IMG/VR virus record: IMGVR_UViG_3300005289_000011
Location: 1 to 40,685 of that record
Source: a virus
Strand: one strand, 5' to 3'
DNA: 40,685 bases
Made by a program: the position numbers and the translations under genes. Shown in pieces: positions 7,884-15,881 of the stretch. Under the pieces are notes generated by a model, which saw only the letters and a list, made by a program, of their open reading frames with translations, was not told where the DNA came from and ran no database searches. The stretch's first letter is position 1. Each line of letters opens with the position of its first letter.

Positions 7884-9796
7884 CTCAACACCTCCCCCGT
7901 CGTATACGTAAACTCCAGCCGCACAATCTCGGCGTCAACCGGCACGGGCGAACCTGATGTGACCTGATAAGCAAGGGAACATGAGTATCCAGTGCCGCCA
8001 AGAGATTTCCATGACTGCGTAACCTCGCTTGCAGTCGTCCCGCCCCATACAGCCTGCCCCCAGATGCCCGCTCCCCATGAGTTGTCACCGGCAACGGGCG
8101 TTGCGGTGGGTGCCGCACCTAGATTCTGATCAAAGTCACCCTTGAACCTTAAGGTATACTCAAGCTTGGCTTTTGCGCGGGCAACAGCACGGCCCATCTT
8201 GGGAACCTTTAGGTTTGACGGAGATCCCATGTCATCGAAGAGGGGCAAGAAGATGCCAGTATATGTCTCGCTGTCGTCGTTGCCTGTGACGTTGGCTAGA
8301 TAGATCTTCCCGCCAGGGCCGCCAAAATAAAGCTGACCTTGAAACACTTCCATGGCCCGCGCATCCCAATTGGTGTAGCGGCACCATGCGCCTGTATCTG
8401 TATTGGATACATACAGTGCAGGGCTATAATCTCCGGATGGCGACGGAGGAGAAACGACGGCCATCTTGCGTTCCGGCCAAAGGGCGCAAACCCAATCCGC
8501 CGATCCACGCGTGTCAATCGCCTCCTGCCATGCGTCTTGAATATTGTAGGAAACGGCGGCAGGGGAAAGCGCCGTCACGTCCAAGGATATTGCCTTTGAA
8601 AGAGGGATCAGGCCAACCGTAGTGGCAACGGCAATGTCCCCACCGCCCCGGAAGAACGCCTTATTTCCAAGCGGGTTGCCAATCCTGTATACACCAACAG
8701 GGAGCCAGGAAGCCGTATCTTCCGGGAATGTGCCTTGAAATACCGCAACCTCACCCTCAGAAGTGGTCATAACCAACTGATCGGAAAGGCCGCCCGCCGC
8801 ACCGCTTGATAGCGACCACGAAGCCCCCCACACCAATGAACCGCCTCGCTGTACGATGCCGCCCAATGGGTAGACAACAGGCGCTCCACCGATGGCGTCA
8901 ATCTCGTCCATGTACCACGCGTTAAGAGAATCCTTCTCAAGGAACCAAAGCCTGTTCTTGAACACGAAAACATAAGACATATTGGCGGTAGTCAGCGATC
9001 CGGGAAAGGTAATGCCGGGGGCAAGAACCGTATCAACGCTGGAGGACGTAGCCGAGCCGCCGCTGCTATCGCTCAGTCCTTCCCCGCTTTGGAATACGCC
9101 TGTTACATCTTTTAGAGTCAGTGCGCCTCCTGGCTCTACGGAAACGATTGTTGCCGTGGCCCCGGAAATTGCGCCTGTCAGTGTTGCGCCAACCGTAAAC
9201 GGCGTCACAAGCGTGGTGTAAGATATGATTGATATACCACCCTCGACGTAAGGGTAAAAACTTGCACCATCGTAAATAAACCCATCGGATTCCCCATTTA
9301 CTCCGACAAGAAATATACCCCCCGTCGTGGCAAACTGGACAACCACCCAATTGCCGCCAAGCGCATCTTCAAAAACCTCTAGGTTTTCTGTCGATAGCTG
9401 GCCAATCGTGTTCCCAAGGCCGTCACCGATAATATCACCGTCTTCAGTGCCTAATTCCCAATTGTACGGCACAAGAACATTGGTGATGTCGTATATTGTC
9501 ATGGCGGTTGAGGCGAACAGGCGACGGTTGGCACCGTTCACGTATGAAAACAGCGCCGTTACATCTTCGCTGCCATCGCCTAGAGTGGCGTAAAGCTCTT
9601 TACCCCGCCTCAGAATGGCCGTGGTCGCAGTCGGAAACCAGTTGTCAAGGATTGCCGCGCCCTGCTTATCGCCAAGCGCCATGGGGCTAGACAAGGATCT
9701 ATTGGAGATCCAGCCTGCAACGGGGGAATCAAACTTTTTGACTTCAGAGGCCCGTGGGGATGGAATGCGGGGCTTCAATAACGGTCTGGCGTACAT
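7880..9796 (-). CDS. P22 gp10-like packaged DNA stabilisation / tail hub protein
   Basis: 638 residues, beta-rich throughout, with the conserved opening SPVAGWISNRSLSSP then LDNWFPTATTAILRRGKELY, a hallmark of the podoviral packaged-DNA stabilisation family. It also has VFKNRLWFLEKDSLNAWY in the middle and ALYVSNTDTGAWCRYTNWDA, a beta-propeller-like repeat. Family members close the portal vertex below the adaptor and form the tail hub. It follows the head-tail adaptor in gene order, as expected. A Gly/Ser/Thr-rich insert at about 190-250 (GATLTGAISGATATIVSVEP) looks like an added beta domain. Confidence 0.82.
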   Translation of the reverse strand: MYARPLLKPRIPSPRASEVKKFDSPVAGWISNRSLSSPMALGDKQGAAILDNWFPTATTAILRRGKELYATLGDGSEDVTALFSYVNGANRRLFASTAMTIYDITNVLVPYNWELGTEDGDIIGDGLGNTIGQLSTENLEVFEDALGGNWVVVQFATTGGIFLVGVNGESDGFIYDGASFYPYVEGGISIISYTTLVTPFTVGATLTGAISGATATIVSVEPGGALTLKDVTGVFQSGEGLSDSSGGSATSSSVDTVLAPGITFPGSLTTANMSYVFVFKNRLWFLEKDSLNAWYMDEIDAIGGAPVVYPLGGIVQRGGSLVWGASWSLSSGAAGGLSDQLVMTTSEGEVAVFQGTFPEDTASWLPVGVYRIGNPLGNKAFFRGGGDIAVATTVGLIPLSKAISLDVTALSPAAVSYNIQDAWQEAIDTRGSADWVCALWPERKMAVVSPPSPSGDYSPALYVSNTDTGAWCRYTNWDARAMEVFQGQLYFGGPGGKIYLANVTGNDDSETYTGIFLPLFDDMGSPSNLKVPKMGRAVARAKAKLEYTLRFKGDFDQNLGAAPTATPVAGDNSWGAGIWGQAVWGGTTASEVTQSWKSLGGTGYSCSLAYQVTSGSPVPVDAEIVRLEFTYTTGEVLS

Positions 9797-9834
9797 ATGG
9801 CGTCTCCGGTTGGGGAGAATATAGCACGGGGGTC

Positions 9835-9863
9835 TTGACTTGTCATTTATCTTGGGGGATAAG
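9835..9863 (+). promoter_or_regulatory. Rightward promoter TTGACT-N17-GATAAG for second antisense moron
   Basis: TTGACT 9835-9840, a 17-base spacer, and GATAAG 9858-9863. The block TTATCTTGGGGGATAA differs by one base from the matching block at the 7597 promoter, although surrounding sequences are unrelated. It faces away from the stabilisation gene start and toward the small gene at 9891. Confidence 0.78.
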
Positions 9864-9890
9864 GATTGTGTGTGAAATATGGAGATATCA

Positions 9891-10130
9891 ATGCAAGACC
9901 ATTATCTGTGCGGCCCATGCGAGGGAGTTTCGTTACACACCAACGGCTCATCTCTGGAGATCAGTGAGCCTTCTGGAAGTACATATTTTCAATATAATTC
10001 TGATCAAGAAGCTTCCGAAGCTCTTTGGAAAAAGCGTGATGAACTTTACGAAAAGTACGGAAGACTGCATTCACCCCAACTGATAAGGCCAAGCCGTCCT
10101 GACATTACCCCAACGGGAGCGGGCGCGTGA
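9891..10130 (+). CDS. Second antisense moron, unknown 79-aa protein
   Basis: Start chosen at ATG 9891 because GGAG lies seven bases upstream; ATG 9879 in the same frame has no ribosome site. The product is acidic and soluble, with a CGPC motif near the start (HYLCGPCEG) and a helix around SEALWKKRDELYEKYGRL. No family recognised. The last ~60 bases overlap, antisense, the 3' end of the head-tail adaptor gene, so the C-terminus may have been created by insertion next to that gene. Promoter and placement match the 7653 gene. Confidence 0.65.
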   Translation: MQDHYLCGPCEGVSLHTNGSSLEISEPSGSTYFQYNSDQEASEALWKKRDELYEKYGRLHSPQLIRPSRPDITPTGAGA

Positions 10131-10772
10131 ACGCAAAACACGCGACCCGCGATCCTTGGCGGCAAGCTCATCAAGAGCTTTCACAAAGTTCTCCTGATCT
10201 CCTGTCGCGTCCAGCTTCTTATTCTCACGCCAGCGCCAGACAAGCCAAAGTGTCAGCAAGCGTTCGCCACCCAGAATGCGGAATTCATCCGTGTCTGCCG
10301 TGAATGCAGGCTTGGCGGTGCCGTCCTGCCCCAAGGCGTAATTCTTGTTTATGTATGGAAACACCGCAACCTGCCCCGATGCCGGGACAGGGTAAAAATT
10401 GAACTGATTGTTAAAGACTGCCCAAACGCCAGGATACGGCCCCCACCCCCGCGCTTTCATCCATATATAATCATCAATCGAGTTTACGGCCTGATAGCCC
10501 CAAACCCAATTGTTCGTATCCTGAACGTCGGCTGTGAGCATCATGCGACTGTAGCCAGCTGGAAGGTCGAAGGCTTCCTTTATACCGTCTCCAGTCAGGG
10601 TTGCCTGCGTAATCAGCGATTGCCAATCCTGATAATCCGTAATGTCTGCCGCCGCCTCATTGATCAGGTCAACGATTTCGCTTTCAAACGTATCGCTAGA
10701 ACCAAAAAATACAGAAGGCTTTTCACCCTTCAGGCGCAAGGAGGCAGATTGCATTGCGGATAATATCGGCAT
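10071..10772 (-). CDS. Phage head-tail adaptor protein
   Basis: 233 residues, mixed helical and beta. The pattern is that of podoviral adaptors placed under the portal: an N-terminal helix pair around FESEIVDLINEAAADITDYQ then DWQSLITQATLTGDG, the strand ending DLPAGYSRMM, FNNQFNFYPVPASGQ, and a C-terminal helical region GGERLLTLWLVWRWRENK. The position between the 235-residue protein and the DNA-stabilisation protein also fits. It overlaps the preceding stop by one base. The name is by motif and context. Confidence 0.75.
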   Translation of the reverse strand: MPILSAMQSASLRLKGEKPSVFFGSSDTFESEIVDLINEAAADITDYQDWQSLITQATLTGDGIKEAFDLPAGYSRMMLTADVQDTNNWVWGYQAVNSIDDYIWMKARGWGPYPGVWAVFNNQFNFYPVPASGQVAVFPYINKNYALGQDGTAKPAFTADTDEFRILGGERLLTLWLVWRWRENKKLDATGDQENFVKALDELAAKDRGSRVLRSRARSRWGNVRTAWPYQLG

Positions 10773-11479
10773 TAGAGCCCCTTCGCCAGATTAACAAGGC
10801 TCTCATGCTTCAGGCGACCATCTGGCTTAGTGCCGGTCTTATCAAAGATGAAATCTCGCAACTCGTCCTCAGTCATCGCGCCAAGCAGTTCGGTATCGGC
10901 GATGTCAACAACCTCTGCCGCCTGCTCCGGCGTCGGCTCATCAACAGGTATAACGCGGGACATAGCCGCAAGCTTGGCCTCAAGTTCCGCGATGCGGTCC
11001 AAGGCCTGCTTGCCGCTCATGCGGTCAGACATGTACTTATTAGCCATCTCCTTGAGACGGTTGGAGTTCATGCCAAGATTCTTGAGATTTGAACCTTCAA
11101 GAGCATGCATTGCTTCAATGCTATAAACGCGCATGGCGCGGCAAAGTGAAAGCTGCTCGGGGGTGATTCCATAAGGCATAAGCATTTCCAGCGGCGTACC
11201 TGTCACCTGCTGCGAATTGCCTTCCTTGAAGTCGCGATACTGGTCTTTCCAGCGCTCGGCATAGGTGATGACCTGATTGCCCTCACGCTTCCAAAATGCA
11301 TGCGCTGGGAAGATGGGAGAGTAGTTGTTAGATCCTGCAAAGCGGACCTGAACCACTTCATGCAATTCCTTGACGAGATGACCGGCCTCTTCGGACTTAG
11401 GAACATTCTCGATTTCCATCATGCGAAAGATAGGCGTGACGGTAATATCTCGCGGATCGATTTCTGCAACGTTTGCCAT
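10772..11479 (-). CDS. Conserved virion-region protein (235 aa), head completion candidate
   Basis: I recognise no enzyme motif. The N-terminus (DITVTPIFRMMEIENVPKSE, then HEVVQVRFAGSNNYSPIFPA) is beta-rich. The middle has a coiled coil around QALDRIAELEAKLAAMSRV, and the C-terminus (MTEDELRDFIFDKTGTKPDG, then HESLVNLAKGL) resembles the small helical repeats of SAP/Rho-N-type domains. The gene sits between capsid and adaptor genes, so a role in head completion or connection is inferred. Its ribosome-site region is an exact copy of that of the next upstream gene (see the 21-bp repeat). Confidence 0.6.
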   Translation of the reverse strand: MANVAEIDPRDITVTPIFRMMEIENVPKSEEAGHLVKELHEVVQVRFAGSNNYSPIFPAHAFWKREGNQVITYAERWKDQYRDFKEGNSQQVTGTPLEMLMPYGITPEQLSLCRAMRVYSIEAMHALEGSNLKNLGMNSNRLKEMANKYMSDRMSGKQALDRIAELEAKLAAMSRVIPVDEPTPEQAAEVVDIADTELLGAMTEDELRDFIFDKTGTKPDGRLKHESLVNLAKGL

Positions 11480-11483
11480 GCTT

Positions 11484-11504
11484 TTTTCCTTTGTCTGAGA
11501 AAGG
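11484..11504. repeat. 21-bp direct repeat, copy 1 (leader/RBS of 10772-11479 gene)
   Basis: Identical to 11809-11829. Read on the minus strand it contains TCAGACAAAGGAAAA just before the start codon, so the repeat is the ribosome-binding leader. The copies are 325 bases apart and bracket the 96-aa gene. Confidence 0.95.
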
Positions 11505-11513
11505 TTTCAGATT

Positions 11514-11804
11514 TTAGTTCTTTTTTGCCACTACAGAAACTCTTCCCTCTTCCATAAGGGAAAGCCCTGGATATTGTGCGGTCGATTTCTGTTCGCCATC
11601 ACGAATTAGCGCCGCCACGTGAAGGACCGCAGAGTTATAATCTTCACTCTTACGCGCGTCATCCCAAAGTGATTCCGCCATGGCTCCAATTGTTCGTCTT
11701 TGTTTTTCGAGAATTGAATAAATTCTTGATGTTAAGCTTTCGATGTCTTTTCTATAAAAATCTTCAGCTTGAGATCGTGCCTCTTTGTAGAGTTCTCTTT
11801 CCAT
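11514..11804 (-). CDS. Small helical protein (96 aa) on a repeat-bounded cassette
   Basis: Begins MERELYKEARSQAEDFYR and is charged and almost wholly alpha-helical. The middle helix continues to EKQRRTIGAMAESLW; the tail is AAKK-like and basic. No family recognised. It is co-directional with the late operon but A+T-rich, and the same 21-base leader precedes both this gene and the next. That suggests insertion as a unit or tandem duplication of the leader. Exchange between the repeats would remove the gene cleanly and leave the downstream gene with an intact ribosome site. Confidence 0.62.
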   Translation of the reverse strand: MERELYKEARSQAEDFYRKDIESLTSRIYSILEKQRRTIGAMAESLWDDARKSEDYNSAVLHVAALIRDGEQKSTAQYPGLSLMEEGRVSVVAKKN

Positions 11805-11808
11805 TGTG

Positions 11809-11829
11809 TTTTCCTTTGTCTGAGAAAGG
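11809..11829. repeat. 21-bp direct repeat, copy 2 (leader/RBS of 11514-11804 gene)
   Basis: Exact copy of 11484-11504; it supplies the AAAGGAAAA ribosome site of the 96-aa gene on the minus strand. Confidence 0.95.
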
Positions 11830-11850
11830 GGGAAGGGGCCGAAGCCCCTT
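11829..11850 (-). terminator. UUCG-loop hairpin after decoration gene, probable partial terminator
   Basis: On the minus strand AAGGGGC-TTCG-GCCCCTT forms a seven-pair stem with a very stable UUCG loop directly after the decoration-protein stop. The tract that follows is C/T-rich, not pure T, so it probably lets part of transcription through. That would give more capsid and decoration message than downstream message. Confidence 0.65.
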
Positions 11851-11854
11851 CTTA

Positions 11855-12193
11855 TTACGGAACCGCGTTGTAAGCGCCCTTACGTGCCCAGAAGTAGGCG
11901 CCGGAAGGAACGGCGGTATTAACCGGGGTGTAGTAACCACCGGCGCCGGTTGCCACGGTCCAGGCGGGGAACGTGACGGTTACCTGAGTGCCTGTCGTAG
12001 CCGTAGCAGCGATGAGCGCAGAAGCCTGAACGTAGACGTAATCAGCGCCATCATTGCCCACTTCCTTGTTGCCCAGCTTGGGCGAAGGGGAAGTGATACC
12101 AGCAAGAGCATCCCAATACGGCAGAACCGTAGAGACCTCGTTAAGCTGCTGGCCAAGCTGCGGGGTAGTGCGGAAAGGCTGTGCCTGGGGCAT
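11855..12193 (-). CDS. Probable capsid decoration protein (112 aa)
   Basis: Small beta-rich protein directly after the major capsid gene, with Ala/Thr/Gly-rich strands (ALIAATATTGTQVTVTFPAW) and an exposed-loop character (TGAGGYYTPVNTAVPSG). Genes of this size and position usually encode head decoration or stabilising proteins. Good ribosome site (AGGAGG) ahead of ATG. A strong hairpin follows its stop. The assignment is from position and composition, not from a recognised sequence family. Confidence 0.55.
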   Translation of the reverse strand: MPQAQPFRTTPQLGQQLNEVSTVLPYWDALAGITSPSPKLGNKEVGNDGADYVYVQASALIAATATTGTQVTVTFPAWTVATGAGGYYTPVNTAVPSGAYFWARKGAYNAVP

Positions 12194-12205
12194 GGGTATT
12201 CCTCC

Positions 12206-13216
12206 TTATGCCGTGATGATGCGGTAAGAGAACAGCGGGTTCTCAAGGACCATCTGACCAGACCAGACAATGCCCTGTGCGACGGCATCCTGGTTGATCG
12301 GGCGCATGCCGTCACCGGAGTGGAACGGAACAAATTCCTGACCGGGGAAGGTGTAGATGGAAAGGCCCTTGCTATCGATGCCGTAAACCGTATTCGTCGG
12401 CATTACGTTACCGATACCACCGGCAGCGACGATATCAACGGCACCTGCCGGAGTCATGTAGGTCAGACCTGCAAAACCAAGGCGGGCAAGACGCTCCGAA
12501 CCAAGACGCTGATGCGCCACGAAGCTGGACGCAATCGGCTCATAAGAACGCGAATCCGCAATCAGCAAATCGGCATAGCGACCGTTACGCGAACGGGCAA
12601 GCGAAATGCGGTCGATGATCGGGCGAACAGTGGTTACGTCCCAGGTCGTGAACCCTGCAACATCGCCAGCGGTGATATTGAAGGTAGACGTGCGCCATGC
12701 CGGAACGGTTGCGCGGTCAATGCCACCGTAAACACCCGTATTCGGCAGGATCGGGATAGCACCGCCAAGGCCGACCATCTGGCGACCACCTGAACCAGAA
12801 CCGTCACCGACGATAGAGGTTTCAAACTCTTCCTTAGCGGACATTTCAGCCGCATTCAGATAGGTCTGCATCAGGTCGATGACTTCTTCCTGACCACGGG
12901 TATAGAGCAGTTCCGTACCGGTCAGGGAGAACATGGAGACGACACGCGACCAGTTGTAAACTGCGGAGTTCAGCAGTTCCTTGGGCGTGATTTCGATCTT
13001 GTCATAGCCAGTGAACCACTGAGCATTGAGCTTATCGAACATGATCGGAACACGAAGTTCCGGGCCTCCTGCCCGCTTGGACTGAATGCGGCCCTCATCA
13101 CGAAGAATGCGGGTGAGCGGGGTGGCGTTGTAGACAATATCCTGCACATCACGCGAACGCCGTGCAACGGCGGCGGTGAGAAGCTGGCGATACTGCCGAT
13201 CAGTAGTGATAGGCAT
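12206..13216 (-). CDS. Major capsid protein
   Basis: 336 residues. It lies directly after the scaffold gene and before the decoration gene, as in podoviruses. The N-terminal arm (MPITTDRQYRQLLTAAVARR) is helical and is followed by PLTRILRDEGRIQ, LRVPIMFDKL, and a middle with TYLNAAEMSAKEEFETSIVG and ARSRNGRYADLLIADSR. This is the long-helix and strand layout of HK97-fold capsids. The codon choice is the most C/G-ending in the window, as expected for the most highly expressed gene. Exact family is not stated. Confidence 0.88.
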   Translation of the reverse strand: MPITTDRQYRQLLTAAVARRSRDVQDIVYNATPLTRILRDEGRIQSKRAGGPELRVPIMFDKLNAQWFTGYDKIEITPKELLNSAVYNWSRVVSMFSLTGTELLYTRGQEEVIDLMQTYLNAAEMSAKEEFETSIVGDGSGSGGRQMVGLGGAIPILPNTGVYGGIDRATVPAWRTSTFNITAGDVAGFTTWDVTTVRPIIDRISLARSRNGRYADLLIADSRSYEPIASSFVAHQRLGSERLARLGFAGLTYMTPAGAVDIVAAGGIGNVMPTNTVYGIDSKGLSIYTFPGQEFVPFHSGDGMRPINQDAVAQGIVWSGQMVLENPLFSYRIITA

Positions 13217-13232
13217 TTTCTGTTAACTCCTG

Positions 13233-14438
13233 CTAGGCTCGGCGGGACAGCTTCCGCGCTTCCTCTTCGAGCATATCTCTCATTGACATCTTCCGATGCG
13301 GCTCCGAAACTTCGGTAACTGCGCCAGGGGAAGACTTGATGGATCTATCGCCTCGAAGATCACCAGCAGGCGTGTCATTGTCAGCTTGTGCTTGCCGAAC
13401 CGATTCGCCCCTTTGAGCGCCTGCGTTTGGGTTAACCATTCGCAATGCAGCCTCAAGTTTGTCTCGCGGACTCAAGCTAGAGCCGTGTATCTTTTCAACT
13501 ATACCAGATAGTAGAATTTCTTCAATAGCGGGCCACGCGTCCTGCGCTTCCGGGAAATCCTGAAAGAATGGCGCAATAACCGTGGCGTGAACCTGCTGTG
13601 CCTGCATTTGTGCAAGCTGCTGCTTAAGTCCGGAAATTTCCGGATCTGGAGCGGGCTGCGCCTGTGCCTGCTGCTGAACCTGCATCTGGGGTACATTGTG
13701 CGATGCCATAGGATTGTAGCGATGCGGTTCACGCTGCATATGCTCAATAAGCTGCTGCGGTGTTACGCCTGCCGACTGAAGAATTGCACCGATTGCCCTT
13801 GGCGGGTCCATCTGCAAATTCTGGAATAGCTGTTTAAGACCCGTTGCCGGATCTTGGCGGATTGCCTTTTCCATCGTTACGTAGTTGGACAGCGCTTCTT
13901 TAACGGTTGTCCCCGTGCTTTTTGCCAGATCGTCAAACTCCTTCAATTCCTCACGGAACTGATGAGATTCGCGGTACTGCGATATTTCGCGCTCGTATTC
14001 CTGTTCACGGCGCACCCATTCTTCACGGATTGGATGCGCTACACCTTTCCAAAGCTCGCGGTTCTGAGGGAGCAAGCGGGCAGGTGCCTCAATAATCTTT
14101 CGGCCCTCAGACGGCTTAGGAGTCTTGGCCTCCTGCCCGCTCTCATCCTTGGCCTTCGCCTCGGATTCCTTTTCCTCTACTGCGGGAGGAGCTTTCTTTT
14201 CGGCCTTTGGTGCCGGTTCGCTGTCGTCGTCTTCACCTTTATCCGGTTCGGCAGCAAGCTTTTTGGCCTCGGCCTCCAGGCTATCGCGAACGCTTTCGGA
14301 CTTGCGGGCAGGCTCCGGCTTTTCCGGTACAGGTTCAGGCGCAACTTTACCGCCGCCTGACTTGACACCATCAATCTCGGCATCAAGGACGGTTGAGTTT
14401 GTATCTGGGGTATCGATTACGGGAGATAGTTCGGTCAT
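13233..14438 (-). CDS. Scaffold protein
   Basis: 401 residues, strongly charged. The first ~130 residues are low-complexity Glu/Lys/Pro/Ala (KSESVRDSLEAEAKKLAAEP, AEKKAPPAVEEKESEAK). The middle has a coiled coil (REQEYEREISQYRESHQF) and a Gln-rich helix (QVQQQAQAQPAPDPEISG then LKQQLAQMQAQQ). The tail is short and basic, ending MLEEEARKLSRRA, which would bind the capsid interior. The position just upstream of the capsid gene and the disordered acidic N-terminus are the standard picture for a podoviral scaffold, which would leave before packaging. No protease domain is visible. Confidence 0.82.
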   Translation of the reverse strand: MTELSPVIDTPDTNSTVLDAEIDGVKSGGGKVAPEPVPEKPEPARKSESVRDSLEAEAKKLAAEPDKGEDDDSEPAPKAEKKAPPAVEEKESEAKAKDESGQEAKTPKPSEGRKIIEAPARLLPQNRELWKGVAHPIREEWVRREQEYEREISQYRESHQFREELKEFDDLAKSTGTTVKEALSNYVTMEKAIRQDPATGLKQLFQNLQMDPPRAIGAILQSAGVTPQQLIEHMQREPHRYNPMASHNVPQMQVQQQAQAQPAPDPEISGLKQQLAQMQAQQVHATVIAPFFQDFPEAQDAWPAIEEILLSGIVEKIHGSSLSPRDKLEAALRMVNPNAGAQRGESVRQAQADNDTPAGDLRGDRSIKSSPGAVTEVSEPHRKMSMRDMLEEEARKLSRRA

Positions 14439-14470
14439 GGGTTCCTACCTGTCTGAGAGGTGGTGTGGGT

Positions 14471-14830
14471 TTAGTCTAAAGGCACGTATTCCGGCACTGG
14501 AACATTGCCGGTCTCAACGTCATGAATCGCATGCTTGATGGCCTCAACCCGTGCGGCCTCATCAATCGCGGGCGGCACATATTCAGGAATCGGCTCATTG
14601 CCGTACTCAATGTACTCTTCGCCCTTGGGGTTTCCCGATGGGCGCAGGGTAGCGCGATAAGCTGACATGCTTGTGTATAGCTTACCATCCGCGCCCCAAG
14701 TTGGCTCTATGGAGTCGTTGACGACGCGCGGGCATGGGAATGAAGATCCTGAACCGGCAGAACGCGATTGAGGGACGGCACGATAAATCTGCCGCCCATC
14801 TGCAAGCGTGTACCAGCGTTTTTCAATCAT
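14471..14830 (-). CDS. Conserved head-region protein (119 aa)
   Basis: Begins MIEKRWYTLADGRQIYRAVP and contains SFPCPRVVNDSIEPTWGADG then KLYTSMSAYRATLR. This pattern recurs in proteins encoded between portal and scaffold in other podoviruses, but no biochemical role is known to me. The C-terminus has two EYVP repeats (PEYVPPAIDEAAR and PEYVPLD). It overlaps the small head-fibre gene by 4 bases. A role in assembly or as a minor head component is inferred from place only. Confidence 0.6.
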   Translation of the reverse strand: MIEKRWYTLADGRQIYRAVPQSRSAGSGSSFPCPRVVNDSIEPTWGADGKLYTSMSAYRATLRPSGNPKGEEYIEYGNEPIPEYVPPAIDEAARVEAIKHAIHDVETGNVPVPEYVPLD

Positions 14831-15036
14831 GCCTTGAGGGCCGCAATAAGAGCGTTAACCTTCGCCTTTGTCGCATTGGCAAGAGTAATCGCCGTGGCAA
14901 GATCAGTTGCATCAGCCGTAGAGATAGCCGTGATTGCCGCGACATTAGGGTTGGACCCAGAAAGGTTGTCTGCAACAATCTTTGCAAGAGGCGGAACCAT
15001 GCCTGCTTCAGCAAGCGCACGGTAAGAAGTAGCCAT
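14827..15036 (-). CDS. Small head-fibre-like protein (69 aa)
   Basis: Ala/Thr/Asn-rich, helical and repetitive: AAITAISTADATDLATAITL followed by ANATKAKVNALIAALKA. The closing pattern resembles the short head-fibre or whisker-type proteins annotated in some podoviruses. ATG preceded by AGGAGAAA. Its stop overlaps the start of the 119-aa gene. Function is inferred; it could equally be a minor decoration protein. Confidence 0.55.
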   Translation of the reverse strand: MATSYRALAEAGMVPPLAKIVADNLSGSNPNVAAITAISTADATDLATAITLANATKAKVNALIAALKA

Positions 15037-15072
15037 ATTTATTTCTCCTATGTTTGTTCATGTTTAACACTG

Positions 15073-15510
15073 TCACGGCTCAAGAGCAATGCAGTGTAAA
15101 GTTGCCGCCACAGGCGTAGGGTTGATGGATAAAGCGCCTGTCAACAACGACAAAAGACCAGAAGAGACACGATTGATCTGAAATACGCATTGCGTGTTTG
15201 TTGGCTGGCCAATGACCTGAACATTGAAAAGGTCCTGATTGCCCGCAGATACCTGCACAATGGCGCTGACTATGGGGACTATGCCGGAGGCAAACGCAGT
15301 CGGATAAACCCACGTGTACGTAGACGCAGCACTGCCCATGGTGACCCGCTGCTTGCGGGCCTTGCTGGCATGAGTGTGATTCTCCAGAGCATATTTCTGG
15401 CTTGTCCCAACCGCGCCACTGTCGGAAACGCCGGGAGGCATTGCGGTTGCGGGCTGCGGAATAAGAGCCTGCAAGTCTGAGGGCGGATAAGATACGGTTA
15501 TATCTGGCAT
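15073..15510 (-). CDS. Structural protein, fibre-like C-terminus (145 aa)
   Basis: Start chosen at ATG 15510, forming TGATG with the previous stop. It contains SQKYALENHTHASKARKQRV, a phrase like the joint regions of tail and head fibres (ENHTH is frequent there). A beta-rich domain with aromatic and hydrophobic strands follows (TYTWVYPTAFASGIVPIVSA, IGQPTNTQCVFQINRVSSG). Probably a small virion fibre or spike. No catalytic motif. Confidence 0.55.
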   Translation of the reverse strand: MPDITVSYPPSDLQALIPQPATAMPPGVSDSGAVGTSQKYALENHTHASKARKQRVTMGSAASTYTWVYPTAFASGIVPIVSAIVQVSAGNQDLFNVQVIGQPTNTQCVFQINRVSSGLLSLLTGALSINPTPVAATLHCIALEP

Positions 15511-15881
15511 CAATACGTTTCCATGTATGAAAGCGTCTGAGCCGCTGTAGGAGAGGTTGCGTAAATGGCTGCAGCAGTTGGAATGGAAACGGACGCGCCT
15601 ACCGCACCGGCAACAAACAAGCCCGTCGCCGCCGCAACTGCGCTCGTGCCAAGATACACAGGCTGGGTACCGGTGATATTGGAAATTACCACCGACTGCC
15701 GACCAGCGCGGGCGGGAACAATCAAGGTTGCGGCAGCGGGAGAGATGGAACTAGCCGCCTGACCTGTTGCAAGAGCTGAAGAACCAACCGAACGAGAGAA
15801 CGACGGAGACGATGCAGAAACACCCCCAACATCATTACCCTGACGATCAACCAAAGTTACAGGCGCTCCACCAATAGGCAT
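15510..15881 (-). CDS. Small virion-region protein (123 aa)
   Basis: Starts within TAATG at the portal stop, so translation is coupled to the portal. Ala/Ser/Thr/Val-rich beta protein: SSISPAAATLIVPARAGRQS, VVISNITGTQPVYLGTSAVA, GASVSIPTAAAIYATSP. This resembles the small beta-sandwich proteins often found between portal and capsid genes and annotated as structural. No enzyme motif. Function not known. Confidence 0.55.
   Translation of the reverse strand: MPIGGAPVTLVDRQGNDVGGVSASSPSFSRSVGSSALATGQAASSISPAAATLIVPARAGRQSVVISNITGTQPVYLGTSAVAAATGLFVAGAVGASVSIPTAAAIYATSPTAAQTLSYMETY

Noticed and set aside
11576-12793. 405-codon rightward open frame across the capsid genes
   Set aside because: It lies antisense to the decoration and major capsid genes, is Arg/Cys/His-rich as shadow frames are, has no ribosome site, and is explained by the strong codon bias of the capsid gene.
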